The notes beneath the pieces were generated by a model. It ran no database searches. It saw nothing but the letters and a program-made list of their open reading frames with translations, and was not told where the DNA came from. Positions 50,386 through 59,661 of a stretch of DNA of 64,000 nucleotides are shown here, piece after piece. Position 1 is the first letter of the stretch; each line of letters opens with the position of its first letter. Source of the DNA: Aliirhizobium smilacinae (GTDB taxonomy: Bacteria > Pseudomonadota > Alphaproteobacteria > Rhizobiales > Rhizobiaceae); contig NZ_VDMN01000005.1 in assembly GCF_006335145.1 (NCBI RefSeq), positions 248,001-312,000 of the forward strand, in the 5' to 3' direction. Made by a program: the position numbers and the translations under genes.

Positions 50386-51189
50386 ATGAACATGCATCTG
50401 CGTCACTCGACATCCCATATCCCGGCCTATGCGCCGGCGGGTAATGAATGCGTCCTGTTCGAAACCGCATGGACACGCCAACTGCCGCTGCTCCTGAAAG
50501 GCCCGACGGGTTGCGGCAAGACACGGTTCGTCAGCCATATGGCGGCAAAACTCGGCCTGCCGCTGACGACCGTGTCCTGCCACGATGATCTCGCGGCAGC
50601 CGACCTCACCGGCCGTTATCTGCTAAAGGGTGGCGATACTGTCTGGGTCGACGGTCCGTTGACGCGGGCGGTGCGCGAAGGCGGCATCTGCTATCTCGAT
50701 GAGGTGGTGGAGGCCCGCAAGGATGTTGCCGTCGTGCTCCATCCGCTGACCGACGATCGCCGCATCTTGCCCTTGGAGCGTACCGGCGAACAGCTGGAAG
50801 CGCCGGGTTCGTTCATGCTCGTCGTTTCCTACAATCCCGGCTACCAGAGCCTGTTGAAAACGCTCAAACCCTCGACACGCCAGCGTTTTGTCGCGATTGA
50901 ATTCGATTTTCTGCCCAAAGCGCGCGAGATCGAGGTGGTCGCGGAAGAAAGCGGTCTCGATGCAGCACGTGTCGAGCCTCTGGTCGAACTCGCCCGAAGG
51001 CTGCGAGCGCTGAAGGGCCATGATCTGGAAGAGGGCGTTTCCACTCGTCTCCTGGTCTATTGCGCGAGCCTGATCGATGCCGGTCTGGATCCACGCGAAG
51101 CCGTGCGGTCGGCGATGATAGAGCCGCTGACCGATGAGCCGGATGTCCGCACCGCTCTCCTCGAACTGATGCAGGCGGTGATCCGCTAA
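50386..51189 (+). CDS. norQ: NorQ, MoxR-type AAA+ ATPase
   Basis: 267 aa. Walker A LLLKGPTGCGKTRFV, Walker B GGICYLDEVVEARKDV, sensor VVSYNPGYQSLLKTLKP and the carboxy-terminal lid GVSTRLLVYCASLIDAG. With NorD it inserts or activates the non-haem iron of NorB. I chose ATG 50386 (MNMHLRHSTSHIPAYAP); a longer frame would start inside the terminator. norD follows after 11 bases. Confidence 0.93.
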   Translation: MNMHLRHSTSHIPAYAPAGNECVLFETAWTRQLPLLLKGPTGCGKTRFVSHMAAKLGLPLTTVSCHDDLAAADLTGRYLLKGGDTVWVDGPLTRAVREGGICYLDEVVEARKDVAVVLHPLTDDRRILPLERTGEQLEAPGSFMLVVSYNPGYQSLLKTLKPSTRQRFVAIEFDFLPKAREIEVVAEESGLDAARVEPLVELARRLRALKGHDLEEGVSTRLLVYCASLIDAGLDPREAVRSAMIEPLTDEPDVRTALLELMQAVIR

Positions 51190-51200
51190 AGGCAGTAACG

Positions 51201-53099
51201 ATGCTGGATTTTCTCGAACTCGAAGAGACAGTCGGACGCGCCTGGCACAATTTCGCCGGCAATACCCGCACTTGGCCACGATACGAAGCGGCAGCGGTCA
51301 GACTGGAAGAGGTGCTTCCGGTTCTCTCCGTCTGCTTTCGCGGTTTTGGGGGCGAACGAACGGTGCAACTCGTTCCCGCGCGCGGCAAGGCTTCCGCGCA
51401 TCGCCTGAAGCTTCGCCAGCGCATCGGGCTGGGAGAGGAAAAGCTCATCCAGCCCGCCCGCGACGAGGCATCGCTGATGCTGCCGCCGGTTCTAGACCTG
51501 ATGCCGGAACGCCATCTCAATCGCGATCTGTTCTTTTGGCTGGCGGCGATCATGGCGCGGATGGACCTTACTCCGATCCATGAGACCGATCCGCTTCGGC
51601 GCGATCTCGCCCTGCTCGAACAGGCAGAGCGCCGGGTGGAGGATGTGCTCGAAGTCTTCCCGGGCCTGAAACCCCGCTATCAAAGTCTTTGCCTGTCGCT
51701 GATCGAACAACGCCATCGCGGAAAATTGCCGCGCATCGAGCAGATGGTTGAAAACTGCATCGGCGATCTGTTGCGGCACGGTGCCGGTCTGGCGCCTTTG
51801 CACAAGTCTGGTCCGTGGCCTCCCAAGGCTCCGCCCGGTTATCTGCCCATGCTACCGGTGCCGCTCTGGCCGGATGCGCTTTTGCGTGAGGAAGCCGATC
51901 CGCGGCAGGAGGAGGATCGCCCCGCCGGCGGTTCGTCGCAGGATGCCATGACGGGTGGCCGCCACATTGCCGTGCGTGAAAAGGGCTCGAAGAAAAGGGG
52001 CGAGCGCAGCCCGTTTATCCTCAACCGTTTCGAGAAGATCCTTGCCATGGCGGAGATGGTCAATGTCGACCGCCCCGGTGACGACAGCGACGATCACGAT
52101 GCGGCGGCGGCCGACGAACTCGACGAAATGACGCTCGGCGACCGCAAGGGACGGCCATCGGCAAAATTCCGCTTCGATCTTGACCTGCCGCCGGAAGCGC
52201 TGGTGCATACGCCTCTTGTCGCCGAACTCACCTATCCCGAATGGGATTATCGTCGCGGCATCTATCTGAGTGATCATTGCCGGGTGTTTGCCGGTCCCGC
52301 GCCGCTGGAAGGCGAGGATTTCCAGCAGTCTGACGAAGTGAAAAACCTCATTCGCCGGGTACGTCGGCAATTCGAAGTGATGCGGCCGAAACGCGAAATG
52401 CTGCGCGCCCAGTTCGATGGCGCGGACCTTGATCTCGATGCTGTCGTGCGCAGCCGCACCGACCTGAAAGCCAGTGGTGAATGCTCCGATCGCATCCATC
52501 TGATGAGCCGGCCGCAAGCGCATGACTTGGCCGTGACGCTGCTGGTCGATGTGTCGCTCTCGACCGATTCCTGGTTCAACGACCGAAGGGTGCTCGATGT
52601 CGAGAAAGAGGCGCTGATGGTGCTGGCCGAGGGGCTCTCCGCCTGTGGTGACAACCACTCCATCCTTACCTTCACCTCGCGCCGGCGCGATTGGGTACGG
52701 GTGGAAACCATCAAGGCGTTCGACGAGCCGATGAACCATGCCGTGCGCCAACGCATCGCTTCACTGAAGCCCGGTTACTACACTCGGATTGGTGCTGCCA
52801 TCCGTCATGCTGCGGCAAAACTGTCCGAACAGCCCAACCGCAAGCACCTGATGCTGGTGCTGACAGATGGAAAACCCAATGATGTCGATCATTACGAAGG
52901 CCGGTTTGCGCTGGAAGATACGCGCCGCTCGGTGATTGAAGCTCGGCGCAAGGGTGTTCAGGTGTTCGGCGTCACTGTCGATCAGGATGCCAAATCCTAT
53001 GTGCCAGCGATCTTTGGCCAGCATGGATTTGCAGTCATCCCGGATATCCGCAAGCTGCCTTCGGCGCTTCCGGCCATCTATCGCGGGCTGGTCGGCTGA
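51201..53099 (+). CDS. norD: NorD, VWA-domain assembly factor for NO reductase
   Basis: 632 aa cytoplasmic protein. Acidic, low-complexity middle (DRPGDDSDDHDAAAADELDEM, about residues 290-312) and a carboxy-terminal von Willebrand A domain from about residue 445: VTLLVDVSLSTDSW gives the MIDAS D-x-S-x-S, PGYYTRIGAAIRHA the Thr, LVLTDGKPND the final Asp. Works with NorQ as a MoxR/VWA pair. Ends before a terminator at 53120-53156. Confidence 0.93.
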   Translation: MLDFLELEETVGRAWHNFAGNTRTWPRYEAAAVRLEEVLPVLSVCFRGFGGERTVQLVPARGKASAHRLKLRQRIGLGEEKLIQPARDEASLMLPPVLDLMPERHLNRDLFFWLAAIMARMDLTPIHETDPLRRDLALLEQAERRVEDVLEVFPGLKPRYQSLCLSLIEQRHRGKLPRIEQMVENCIGDLLRHGAGLAPLHKSGPWPPKAPPGYLPMLPVPLWPDALLREEADPRQEEDRPAGGSSQDAMTGGRHIAVREKGSKKRGERSPFILNRFEKILAMAEMVNVDRPGDDSDDHDAAAADELDEMTLGDRKGRPSAKFRFDLDLPPEALVHTPLVAELTYPEWDYRRGIYLSDHCRVFAGPAPLEGEDFQQSDEVKNLIRRVRRQFEVMRPKREMLRAQFDGADLDLDAVVRSRTDLKASGECSDRIHLMSRPQAHDLAVTLLVDVSLSTDSWFNDRRVLDVEKEALMVLAEGLSACGDNHSILTFTSRRRDWVRVETIKAFDEPMNHAVRQRIASLKPGYYTRIGAAIRHAAAKLSEQPNRKHLMLVLTDGKPNDVDHYEGRFALEDTRRSVIEARRKGVQVFGVTVDQDAKSYVPAIFGQHGFAVIPDIRKLPSALPAIYRGLVG

Positions 53100-53119
53100 T
53101 CCCCAACCGACCGCAGCGA

Positions 53120-53156
53120 GGACCCGGCGTTGCCCGAAGGCCGGGTCCATCTTTTT
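53120..53156 (+). terminator. Intrinsic terminator after norD
   Basis: GGACCCGGC (53120-53128) pairs with GCCGGGTCC (53140-53148), followed by ATCTTTTT. Ends the norCBQD transcript, facing the convergent hemN stop at 53168. Confidence 0.85.
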
Positions 53157-53167
53157 CTGGAAATCGC

Positions 53168-54520
53168 TCAGGCCGCTTTTGAATGGGTGCGGCCTGTATG
53201 GTCCAGGTAGGCATCGAAACAGGCCGCAACGGCCCTGACCAGAAAACGCTCTTCACCGCGCAGGCGTAGGACGCTGTTCTCCAAAGTAACGATCTCATCT
53301 GCGAGCAGACGTTGAAGCTGCGAATTCCCATTCACGACCGCATCTACGCAGACGCCATGGGACTGGCATATTGCGGCAAGATCGACCGAGAAATCACACA
53401 TGATCCGCTCGATGATATCCGCTCTCAACCTGTCGTCGGCCGTCAGGCGATAGCCCTTTGCGGTAACGAGCTGGCCGGTCGCGACCGACTGTGCGTATCG
53501 GCCGATCGCGACTTCGTTCTGTACGTAGCCGTGAACCGAGCGGCCGATAGCAGAGGCACCGAAGCCGATCAGGGTTTCGCAGGCATCCGTTGTATATCCC
53601 TGAAAATTCCTATGCAGCGATCCGGTTTTGGCGGCTATCGAGAGGCTGTCGCCGGGAAGGGCAAAATGGTCGAGCCCGATCTGCCTGTATCCGGCATCGA
53701 GCAAAGTCTCTGCAATCGCTTCCGCTTGTGCATGGCGTCCGGCTGCATCTGCGAGGGCTGCCTCGTCGATCAGGCGCTGATGTTTCTTGAAGGTCGGGAC
53801 ATGGGCATAGCCGAAAACAGCGAATCGGTCGGGCCGCATCGATATGGCGGTTTCAGCCGTTTCGACTGCCGAGGCAACTGTCTGATGCGGCAAGCCGTAG
53901 ATGAGGTCGAAATTGATGTTCCCGACGCCGGCAGCGCGAAGGCCTTCTGTTGCGATACGGGTCTGGCTTGCTGTCTGAATGCGGTTGATCGCCTTTTGCA
54001 CTTTCGGATCGAAACTCTGTACGCCAAGGCTCGCGCGGGTAACACCGGCCTTGCCGAGTGCGGAGATCATCTCACCGGTTAGAGTGCGAGGATCGATCTC
54101 CACAGCCAGTTCCGTATTCTTGGCAAAAGAGAAGTGGCTGCGCAGGTGAAAGTCAAGATCAAGGAATTCGGCAGGTTCCATGATTGTCGGCGTGCCGCCG
54201 CCGAAATGGACCGTGGCAATTTCCGCTTTTTTCGACATGGCCTCGGCCACCAGACCTATTTCGCGCTTCAGCATATCGAGGTAGTCGAGTATCGGCTGAT
54301 CTTTCAGGGTGATTGTCGTGTGACAACCGCAATACCAGCACATCGACCGACAGAACGGTATATGTACATAAAGAGAGATGGGATCGCCGCCATCGATCTG
54401 GGATAACCAGTCGCCATAGGTTCCGGGCCCAATGGACGGAGAAAACCGCGGCGCGGTCGGATAGCTGGTGTAGCGCGGTAGCCGGGCGTCGCCATATCGC
54501 TCAAGAATGCTTCTCTTCAT
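53168..54520 (-). CDS. hemN: Oxygen-independent coproporphyrinogen III dehydrogenase
   Basis: Radical SAM enzyme of haem synthesis used without oxygen. 450 aa: LYVHIPFCRSMCWYCGCHTT gives the C-x3-C-x2-C cluster plus the extra Cys typical of true HemN, TVHFGGGTPTIM, NINFDLIYGLPHQT and FGASAIG follow. ATG 54520. The upstream box at 54573-54586 places it with the denitrification genes, which need haem anaerobically. Confidence 0.94.
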   Translation of the reverse strand: MKRSILERYGDARLPRYTSYPTAPRFSPSIGPGTYGDWLSQIDGGDPISLYVHIPFCRSMCWYCGCHTTITLKDQPILDYLDMLKREIGLVAEAMSKKAEIATVHFGGGTPTIMEPAEFLDLDFHLRSHFSFAKNTELAVEIDPRTLTGEMISALGKAGVTRASLGVQSFDPKVQKAINRIQTASQTRIATEGLRAAGVGNINFDLIYGLPHQTVASAVETAETAISMRPDRFAVFGYAHVPTFKKHQRLIDEAALADAAGRHAQAEAIAETLLDAGYRQIGLDHFALPGDSLSIAAKTGSLHRNFQGYTTDACETLIGFGASAIGRSVHGYVQNEVAIGRYAQSVATGQLVTAKGYRLTADDRLRADIIERIMCDFSVDLAAICQSHGVCVDAVVNGNSQLQRLLADEIVTLENSVLRLRGEERFLVRAVAACFDAYLDHTGRTHSKAA

Positions 54521-54572
54521 CGTTCAACTCCTGTGACAGGAGCAAAAGTAGAGGTCGCACACCTATCCTTCT

Positions 54573-54633
54573 TTGCCGAATGCCAAGCAGCGAACGGATT
54601 GGCTGGATCTGAAAGATCTTTGAGCCGAAACAA
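54573..54633. promoter_or_regulatory. Two TTG-N8-CAA boxes between hemN and the DUF2249 genes
   Basis: TTGCCGAATGCCAA at 54573-54586 (53 bases before hemN, in the CTTCTTTGCC context shared with the nor boxes) and TTGAGCCGAAACAA at 54620-54633 (92 bases before the first DUF2249 gene). The first is a convincing NnrR-type box; the second is less symmetric and could be chance. Confidence 0.65.
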
Positions 54634-54724
54634 GGAGGGACTTTTTCGCGCGTGTTAGCAAAAGGCCATAGGCCGCGCCCCAGGCCCCACATATCTCGCG
54701 GGCAGATGAAGGACGGTATAGACG

Positions 54725-55003
54725 ATGACTGCAAAGCTTGGTGAAGTTCTCTCGATCGATGTTCGCGAGATTCCGGGAGCTCAGCGCCATCGGCGCATTT
54801 TCGGCACGCTGGAGACACTCGAGCCCGGAGAGGTGCTGCACATTATCGTGGATCACGATCCGATCCCGTTGCGCATGCATCTCGACAGTCATTTCACCGG
54901 CCTTTTCGGATGGGAATATCTCGAGCATGGCCCGCTTTGGAAGGTCGAGCTCAAGCGGCTCAAGCATGACGGTTGCGGTTGCTCCTGCGGTGGCCATCAC
55001 TGA
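54725..55003 (+). CDS. DUF2249 protein with Cys/His-rich tail
   Basis: 92 aa. VLSIDVREIPGAQRHRRIFGTLETLEPGEVLHIIVDHDPIPLRMHL is a DUF2249 unit (related to the TusA/SirA-like fold). The end GCGCSCGGHH adds three Cys and two His, a possible metal site. Frequently found beside nor and nnrS genes in denitrifiers; no biochemical function established to my knowledge. Shares the regulatory region with hemN and is followed by a second DUF2249 gene. Confidence 0.82.
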   Translation: MTAKLGEVLSIDVREIPGAQRHRRIFGTLETLEPGEVLHIIVDHDPIPLRMHLDSHFTGLFGWEYLEHGPLWKVELKRLKHDGCGCSCGGHH

Positions 55004-55073
55004 AACACGTCGGCTAGTTTGATGCCGCCGGGTCAAACGGAACCAGCCATATCGCTACGCGGGGAGACACGGC

Positions 55074-55592
55074 ATGTCGCAGGTTTACAAGCAACTCGAT
55101 ATCCGTCCTATTCTGCGTGAAGGCGGGGAGCCTTTTAAGGACATCATGGCGACAGTTCAGTCATTGGCACCAGGAGAGGGGCTGCGGCTTCTCTCCACAT
55201 TCAAGCCAACGCCCCTCCTGTCGCTAATGAGCCGGCAGGGGTTTTCAAGCGAAATGCAGGAGTTTGAGAACGGCGACTGGGAAATTACCTTTTCGCCATC
55301 AGCCGACCAAGCGGCTCGGGTTGCTGTGTCGAGCGGTGCCGAAAACGCTTCGGATTGGCCGGAACCTCTGTGGCAACTCGATCTTGTCGATGCGCCACCA
55401 CCAATGCCGATGGAAAAGGTATTGTCGCGACTTTCTCTGATGGAACCAGGCGAAGTCTTGTTTGTGCTCCTCGCCAGTGAACCCGCATTCCTGGCTGCGG
55501 AACTGGAAAGCAGGGGCCACCTTTGGGTCGGAGCCTCGGATGGTTCTGGCAAAGTCTATCGGATGCTCATCCGCGCAGGACTAACCGACTGA
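55074..55592 (+). CDS. Tandem DUF2249 protein
   Basis: 172 aa with two DUF2249-like halves: KQLDIRPILREGGEPFKDIMATVQSLAPGEGLRLLSTFKPTPLLSLM, and LWQLDLVDAPPPMPMEKVLSRLSLMEPGEVLFVLLASEPAFL. Cysteine-free, unlike its small neighbour. Seventy bases after it on the same strand, likely one transcript. Function unknown; association with denitrification comes from location only. It converges on napC. Confidence 0.8.
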   Translation: MSQVYKQLDIRPILREGGEPFKDIMATVQSLAPGEGLRLLSTFKPTPLLSLMSRQGFSSEMQEFENGDWEITFSPSADQAARVAVSSGAENASDWPEPLWQLDLVDAPPPMPMEKVLSRLSLMEPGEVLFVLLASEPAFLAAELESRGHLWVGASDGSGKVYRMLIRAGLTD

Positions 55593-55738
55593 AACCTGCC
55601 GCGCTCCTTCGGCCTCGTTATTCCAATCCTCGTTTTATCTTCCGTTATCACCGCTAACCCGTCAGCCACCTTCGTCTTGCGGTTTGGCGGCCAAAAGACG
55701 TTGCCGTCCCATCAGGAGCCGACATCGTTAGAAGCGGA

Positions 55739-56443
55739 TTAGTCGATGATGTGACCTTCTCGGGCGGCTAGGTAAGCTGCCAATTGATCCGTGTCCTGAA
55801 GGCCATGGGTTGCGGCCTTACCCATCAGTTCAGCTGGAACCTTCCAGCCGGGATTGACGCCATCCATATTGGGAAGTTCATGCGCAATGCCCTTGTGGCA
55901 ATCGATACAGGTTGCCTTTCCAGCAAGAAGATAACGCGTGTGTATTTCAGCGGCGCGTTTCGTCTGCTTGGTCAGATCCATCGCGATAGACGAGTGGCAG
56001 TTCCGGCATTCCAGGCTGTCATTGGCCTTCAGCCGTGCCCATTCGTGTTGGGCAAGCTCAAGCCGCTTGTCCAGAAACTTCTCGCGCGTGCTGATCGTGC
56101 CAAAAATCTTGCCCCAAACTTCCTTGGAGGCCTGCATCTTGCGGGCGATCTTGTCGGTCCATTGATGCGGCACGTGGCAATCCGGGCAGGAGGCGCGGAC
56201 ACCCGAACGGTTGGAAAAATGGACCGTGCGCGTCAATTCTTCATAGACGTTGGCCTTCATTTCGTGACAGCCGGTGCAGAATTTTTCGGTATTGGTCACT
56301 TCCAGCGCCGTGTTGAACGCACCCCAGAACAGTACCCCTCCCACAAAACCGCCAAGTGTGAGAAAGCCGAGGCCTAAGGTTCCAGCGGGCGTAGCGAGAA
56401 TACGCCAGGCCCACAGGATGACTGCTTTGACCATGCCGATCAT
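55739..56443 (-). CDS. napC: NapC, membrane tetrahaem cytochrome c (quinol dehydrogenase)
   Basis: 234 aa. One amino-terminal membrane helix (TLGLGFLTLGGFVGGVLFWGAF) and four CxxCH sites (CTGCH, CPDCH, CRNCH, CIDCH) with the NapC/NirT spacing. Takes electrons from ubiquinol to NapB/NapA in the periplasm. ATG 56443 overlaps napB by 4 bases. Last gene of the napEFDABC operon. Confidence 0.95.
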   Translation of the reverse strand: MIGMVKAVILWAWRILATPAGTLGLGFLTLGGFVGGVLFWGAFNTALEVTNTEKFCTGCHEMKANVYEELTRTVHFSNRSGVRASCPDCHVPHQWTDKIARKMQASKEVWGKIFGTISTREKFLDKRLELAQHEWARLKANDSLECRNCHSSIAMDLTKQTKRAAEIHTRYLLAGKATCIDCHKGIAHELPNMDGVNPGWKVPAELMGKAATHGLQDTDQLAAYLAAREGHIID

Positions 56444-56931
56444 TGTCCAGATCCCGCCGGTTTGAAGCCCAGTTCGCTCATGTCCTTGAACATGTTGTCC
56501 ACCAGCGGTCGCGTGTCGGCTTGCGGAACGTGGCATGCAGTGCAGAAATAACGCCGCGGCGAAACATCGGCGAGCATCTGACCTTCGCGGTTCATGTAAT
56601 GGGTGACACTGATCATCGGCGCACCCGAGCCCTCGGTCAATTCACGCCGATGACAGGACATGCAGCGATTGGTGTTGACCGACAGCTGGTAGCCTTCGAT
56701 CGAATGCGGAATCACTGGCGGCTGGTCGGGATAGTTGCGCATCTTCTGGATGTCATCGACGATCCATTTCGGCAGCGGGTCTGCACCGGTATTTTCCATC
56801 GGGCTAGCACGACCCGAGAGTTGCGGCACTGTTTGCGCAAGAGCCACCGTACCCGTTACCAGGCACAGAGCGAGCGCGAAAAGCGTCCAGAGACGCCGGC
56901 TCAGACGACGGCAAGGATCTTGACTGCGCAT
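56440..56931 (-). CDS. napB: NapB, dihaem cytochrome c of periplasmic nitrate reductase
   Basis: 163 aa, exported (LWTLFALALCLVTGTVALAQ). Two haem sites, RCMSCHRRE and FCTACHVPQ, with PPVIPHSIEGYQL and SVTHYMNREG as family axial-His blocks. ATG 56931 overlaps the end of napA by 31 bases. Passes electrons from NapC to NapA. Confidence 0.95.
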   Translation of the reverse strand: MRSQDPCRRLSRRLWTLFALALCLVTGTVALAQTVPQLSGRASPMENTGADPLPKWIVDDIQKMRNYPDQPPVIPHSIEGYQLSVNTNRCMSCHRRELTEGSGAPMISVTHYMNREGQMLADVSPRRYFCTACHVPQADTRPLVDNMFKDMSELGFKPAGSGQ

Positions 56932-59405
56932 TTTTTGAAATCCGTCTGTTTGGAAATGGGGTCGGTGGCGTCGAGCGTGACCTTGTTGATCAACTGACTG
57001 GCGTCGAACCACGGCACGAAGATCACGCCATGCGGCATGCGGTTGCGGCCGCGGATATCCACCCGGCTGATGATCTCGCCGCGTCGCGACTGGATTTTCA
57101 CCTGTCCGCCTTGGTTGATGCCAAGCCGGCGCGCGTCGTCGCCGTTCATGAAGCAGCGGGCACCCGGAAATGCCTTGTAGAGTTCGGGGACGCGCATGGT
57201 CATGGAGCCGGAATGCCAGTGCTCCAGCACGCGGCCGGTGACCAGCCAGAAGCCGAATTCGTCATCCGGAGATTCTGCCGGTGGTTCGTAGGGTGCTGCC
57301 AGAATGACGGCACGACCGTCTTTCTGACCGTAGAATTTCACGCCTTCTCCGGCCTTGACGTAAGGGTCGTAACCTTCGCGGTAACGCCACTTGGTCTCTT
57401 CACCGTTAACCACCGGCCAACGCAGGCCGCGGACCTGATGGTACATATCGTAGGGCGCAAGATCGTGGCCGTGGCCGCGGCCGAAGCTGGCATATTCCTC
57501 GAACAGCCCCTTTTGCAGGTAGAAGCCGAAGGCTTTTGCCTCGCGGTTCTCGTAGTCAGGCGAGATCTCGGTTGCGGGGAACTGATCGACCTGACCGTTC
57601 TGGAACAGGACTTCATAGAGCGTCTTGCCCTTGTAGTCCGGGCTTTGGTCCAGGATGTCCTGCGGCCAGACTTCCTCGGTGGTGAAACGTTTTGAGAATT
57701 CCACCAGCTGCCAGAGGTCGGAACGGGCCTCGCCCGGTGCGTTGACCAGCTGATGCCAGACATGGGTGCGGCGTTCGGCATTGCCGTAGGCGCCTTCCTT
57801 TTCCACCCACATGGCGGCGGGCAGGATCAGGTCGGCGCACATGGCGGTGACGGTCGGATAGGCGTCCGAGACGACGATGAAATTATCCGGGTTGCGGTAC
57901 CCGAGATAGGCCTCGTTGCTGTTGTTGGCAGCGGCCTGCATGTTGTTGTTGACCTGAACCCAGTAGAAGTTCAGCTTGCCGTCATGCAGCATGCGGTCCT
58001 GCTCGACGGCGTGGTAGCCCGGCTTTTCCGGGATGATGCCGTGCGGGATCTTCCACAGTTCCTCGGCATGTTTGCGATGTTCCGGGTTGGTCACGGTCAT
58101 GTCGGCCGGCAGGCGGTGCGCAAACGTGCCGACCTCGCGGGCTGTGCCGCAGGCCGAGGGCTGGCCGGTCAGCGAGAACGGGCTGTTGCCCGGCTCGGAG
58201 ATTTTGCCGGTGAGCAGATGGATATTGTAGACCATCTGGTTGGCCCAGACGCCACGGACATGCTGGTTGAAGCCCATGGTCCAGAGCGACATTACCTTGA
58301 CCTTCGGGTCGGCATAAAGCTCGGCCAACTGCTCCAGAAACGCCTTGTCGACGCCGGCCAGTTCGGCAACTTTGTCGAGCGTATATTCGGAAACGTGCTT
58401 CTTGAACGCCTCGAAATCGATCGGCGTCATCTCGGCAGCCTTGGCTGCGCCGGTTGCCTTCACTTCCAGTGGGTGTTCCGGGCGCAGGCCGTAACCGATA
58501 TCGGTGGTCGCCTGCATGAACTTGGTGTTCTTGTCGACGAATTCCTGATTTACGCGACCGGTCTGGATGATGTGGTTGGCGATGTAGTTGAGGATCGCCA
58601 GATCGGTGCCGGGTTTGAAGACCAGCGGAATATCGGCAAGGTCCATGCTGCGATGGGTGAAGGTCGAAAGAACCGAAACCTTGACGTGCTCGTGACCAAG
58701 GCGGCGGTCGGCGAGGCGTGTCCAAAGGATCGGATGCATCTCCGCCATGTTCGAGCCCCACAGCACGAAGGCATCGGCATGCTCGAAATCGTCGTAGCAA
58801 CCCATCGGCTCATCCATGCCGAAGGTACGCATGAAGCCGTAGGCGGCAGACGCCATGCAGTGGCGGGCATTGGGGTCGAGGTTGTTGGAGCGGAAACCGG
58901 CGCGCATCAGTTTGGTCGCGGCATACCCTTCGAAGATCGTCCACTGGCCGGAGCCGAACATGCCCAGCGCCGTCGGCCCCTTTTCCTTCAGCGTCTTCTT
59001 GGCCTTCTCGGTCATGATGTCGAAAGCTTCCTCCCAGGTAACGGGCTCGAACTCGCCTTCCTTGTCGAAGACGCCGTTGCGCTTGCGCAAGAGCGGTGTC
59101 GTCAGGCGGTCCTTGCCGTACATGATCTTCGACAGGAAATAGCCCTTGACGCAGTTGAGGCCGCGATTGACCTCGGCCTCCATGTCGCCATGGGTGGCGA
59201 CGACATGGTTTTCCTTCACGCCAACCATGACACCGCAACCGGTGCCGCAGAAGCGACAGGGCGCCTTCGACCACTTGATCTCCAGTGCGGCAACACCGCC
59301 CGGGACGGATTGGGCGGATGCCGGCATGGCGATGCCGGCCGTCGAGGCCGCGATCGCAGCGGCCTGCGCCTTCAGCACATCACGCCGCGTGAGTTCTGCC
59401 GTCAT
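56901..59405 (-). CDS. napA: NapA, periplasmic nitrate reductase catalytic subunit
   Basis: 834 aa, bis-MGD molybdoenzyme reducing nitrate to nitrite. Tat signal ELTRRDVLKAQAAAIAAS; 4Fe-4S site APCRFCGTGCGVMVG plus GLNCVKGYF; the Mo-ligand Cys in NARHCMASAAYGFMRTFG; carboxy-terminal HWHSGSMTMRVPEL and GVIFVPWFDASQLINKVTLDATDP typical of NapA. ATG 59405 (MTAELTRRDV) overlaps napD by 26 bases. Confidence 0.97.
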   Translation of the reverse strand: MTAELTRRDVLKAQAAAIAASTAGIAMPASAQSVPGGVAALEIKWSKAPCRFCGTGCGVMVGVKENHVVATHGDMEAEVNRGLNCVKGYFLSKIMYGKDRLTTPLLRKRNGVFDKEGEFEPVTWEEAFDIMTEKAKKTLKEKGPTALGMFGSGQWTIFEGYAATKLMRAGFRSNNLDPNARHCMASAAYGFMRTFGMDEPMGCYDDFEHADAFVLWGSNMAEMHPILWTRLADRRLGHEHVKVSVLSTFTHRSMDLADIPLVFKPGTDLAILNYIANHIIQTGRVNQEFVDKNTKFMQATTDIGYGLRPEHPLEVKATGAAKAAEMTPIDFEAFKKHVSEYTLDKVAELAGVDKAFLEQLAELYADPKVKVMSLWTMGFNQHVRGVWANQMVYNIHLLTGKISEPGNSPFSLTGQPSACGTAREVGTFAHRLPADMTVTNPEHRKHAEELWKIPHGIIPEKPGYHAVEQDRMLHDGKLNFYWVQVNNNMQAAANNSNEAYLGYRNPDNFIVVSDAYPTVTAMCADLILPAAMWVEKEGAYGNAERRTHVWHQLVNAPGEARSDLWQLVEFSKRFTTEEVWPQDILDQSPDYKGKTLYEVLFQNGQVDQFPATEISPDYENREAKAFGFYLQKGLFEEYASFGRGHGHDLAPYDMYHQVRGLRWPVVNGEETKWRYREGYDPYVKAGEGVKFYGQKDGRAVILAAPYEPPAESPDDEFGFWLVTGRVLEHWHSGSMTMRVPELYKAFPGARCFMNGDDARRLGINQGGQVKIQSRRGEIISRVDIRGRNRMPHGVIFVPWFDASQLINKVTLDATDPISKQTDFKKCAVKILAVV

Positions 59406-59661
59406 CCGACATCTCCTTTTCTGAAATTGTCTGTTCGAAAACCATGTGTGCGGCGATGACATCGTCCATCGCCGAAATTCCAATCAGTGTTTCACCGAGA
59501 AAGCCGGAGCTTGGACCTTCGATAACAATGACGATCTTGCCGCCACCCGTAGCATGCACCTCGACCCCCTCGATTTCGGCAAGGGCTGCGGACATGCGCT
59601 CGACCGCTTCCGGCCGCGTCACGACCACGGCGCTCGATATGTGATGCTGTGGTTCACGCAT
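59380..59661 (-). CDS. napD: NapD, NapA-specific Tat chaperone
   Basis: 93 aa. HISSAVVVTRPEAVERMSAALAEIEGVEVH is the NapD ferredoxin-like fold that binds the NapA signal peptide, with GGKIVIVIEG and MDDVIAAHMVFEQ following. Overlaps napF by 8 bases and napA by 26. Confidence 0.92.
   Translation of the reverse strand: MREPQHHISSAVVVTRPEAVERMSAALAEIEGVEVHATGGGKIVIVIEGPSSGFLGETLIGISAMDDVIAAHMVFEQTISEKEMSDDGRTHAA

Noticed and set aside
57753..59459. Long plus-strand open frame of 568 codons
   Set aside because: It lies wholly antisense to napA, whose motifs are complete; GC-rich codon bias produces long mirror frames. No family match or ribosome-binding site.
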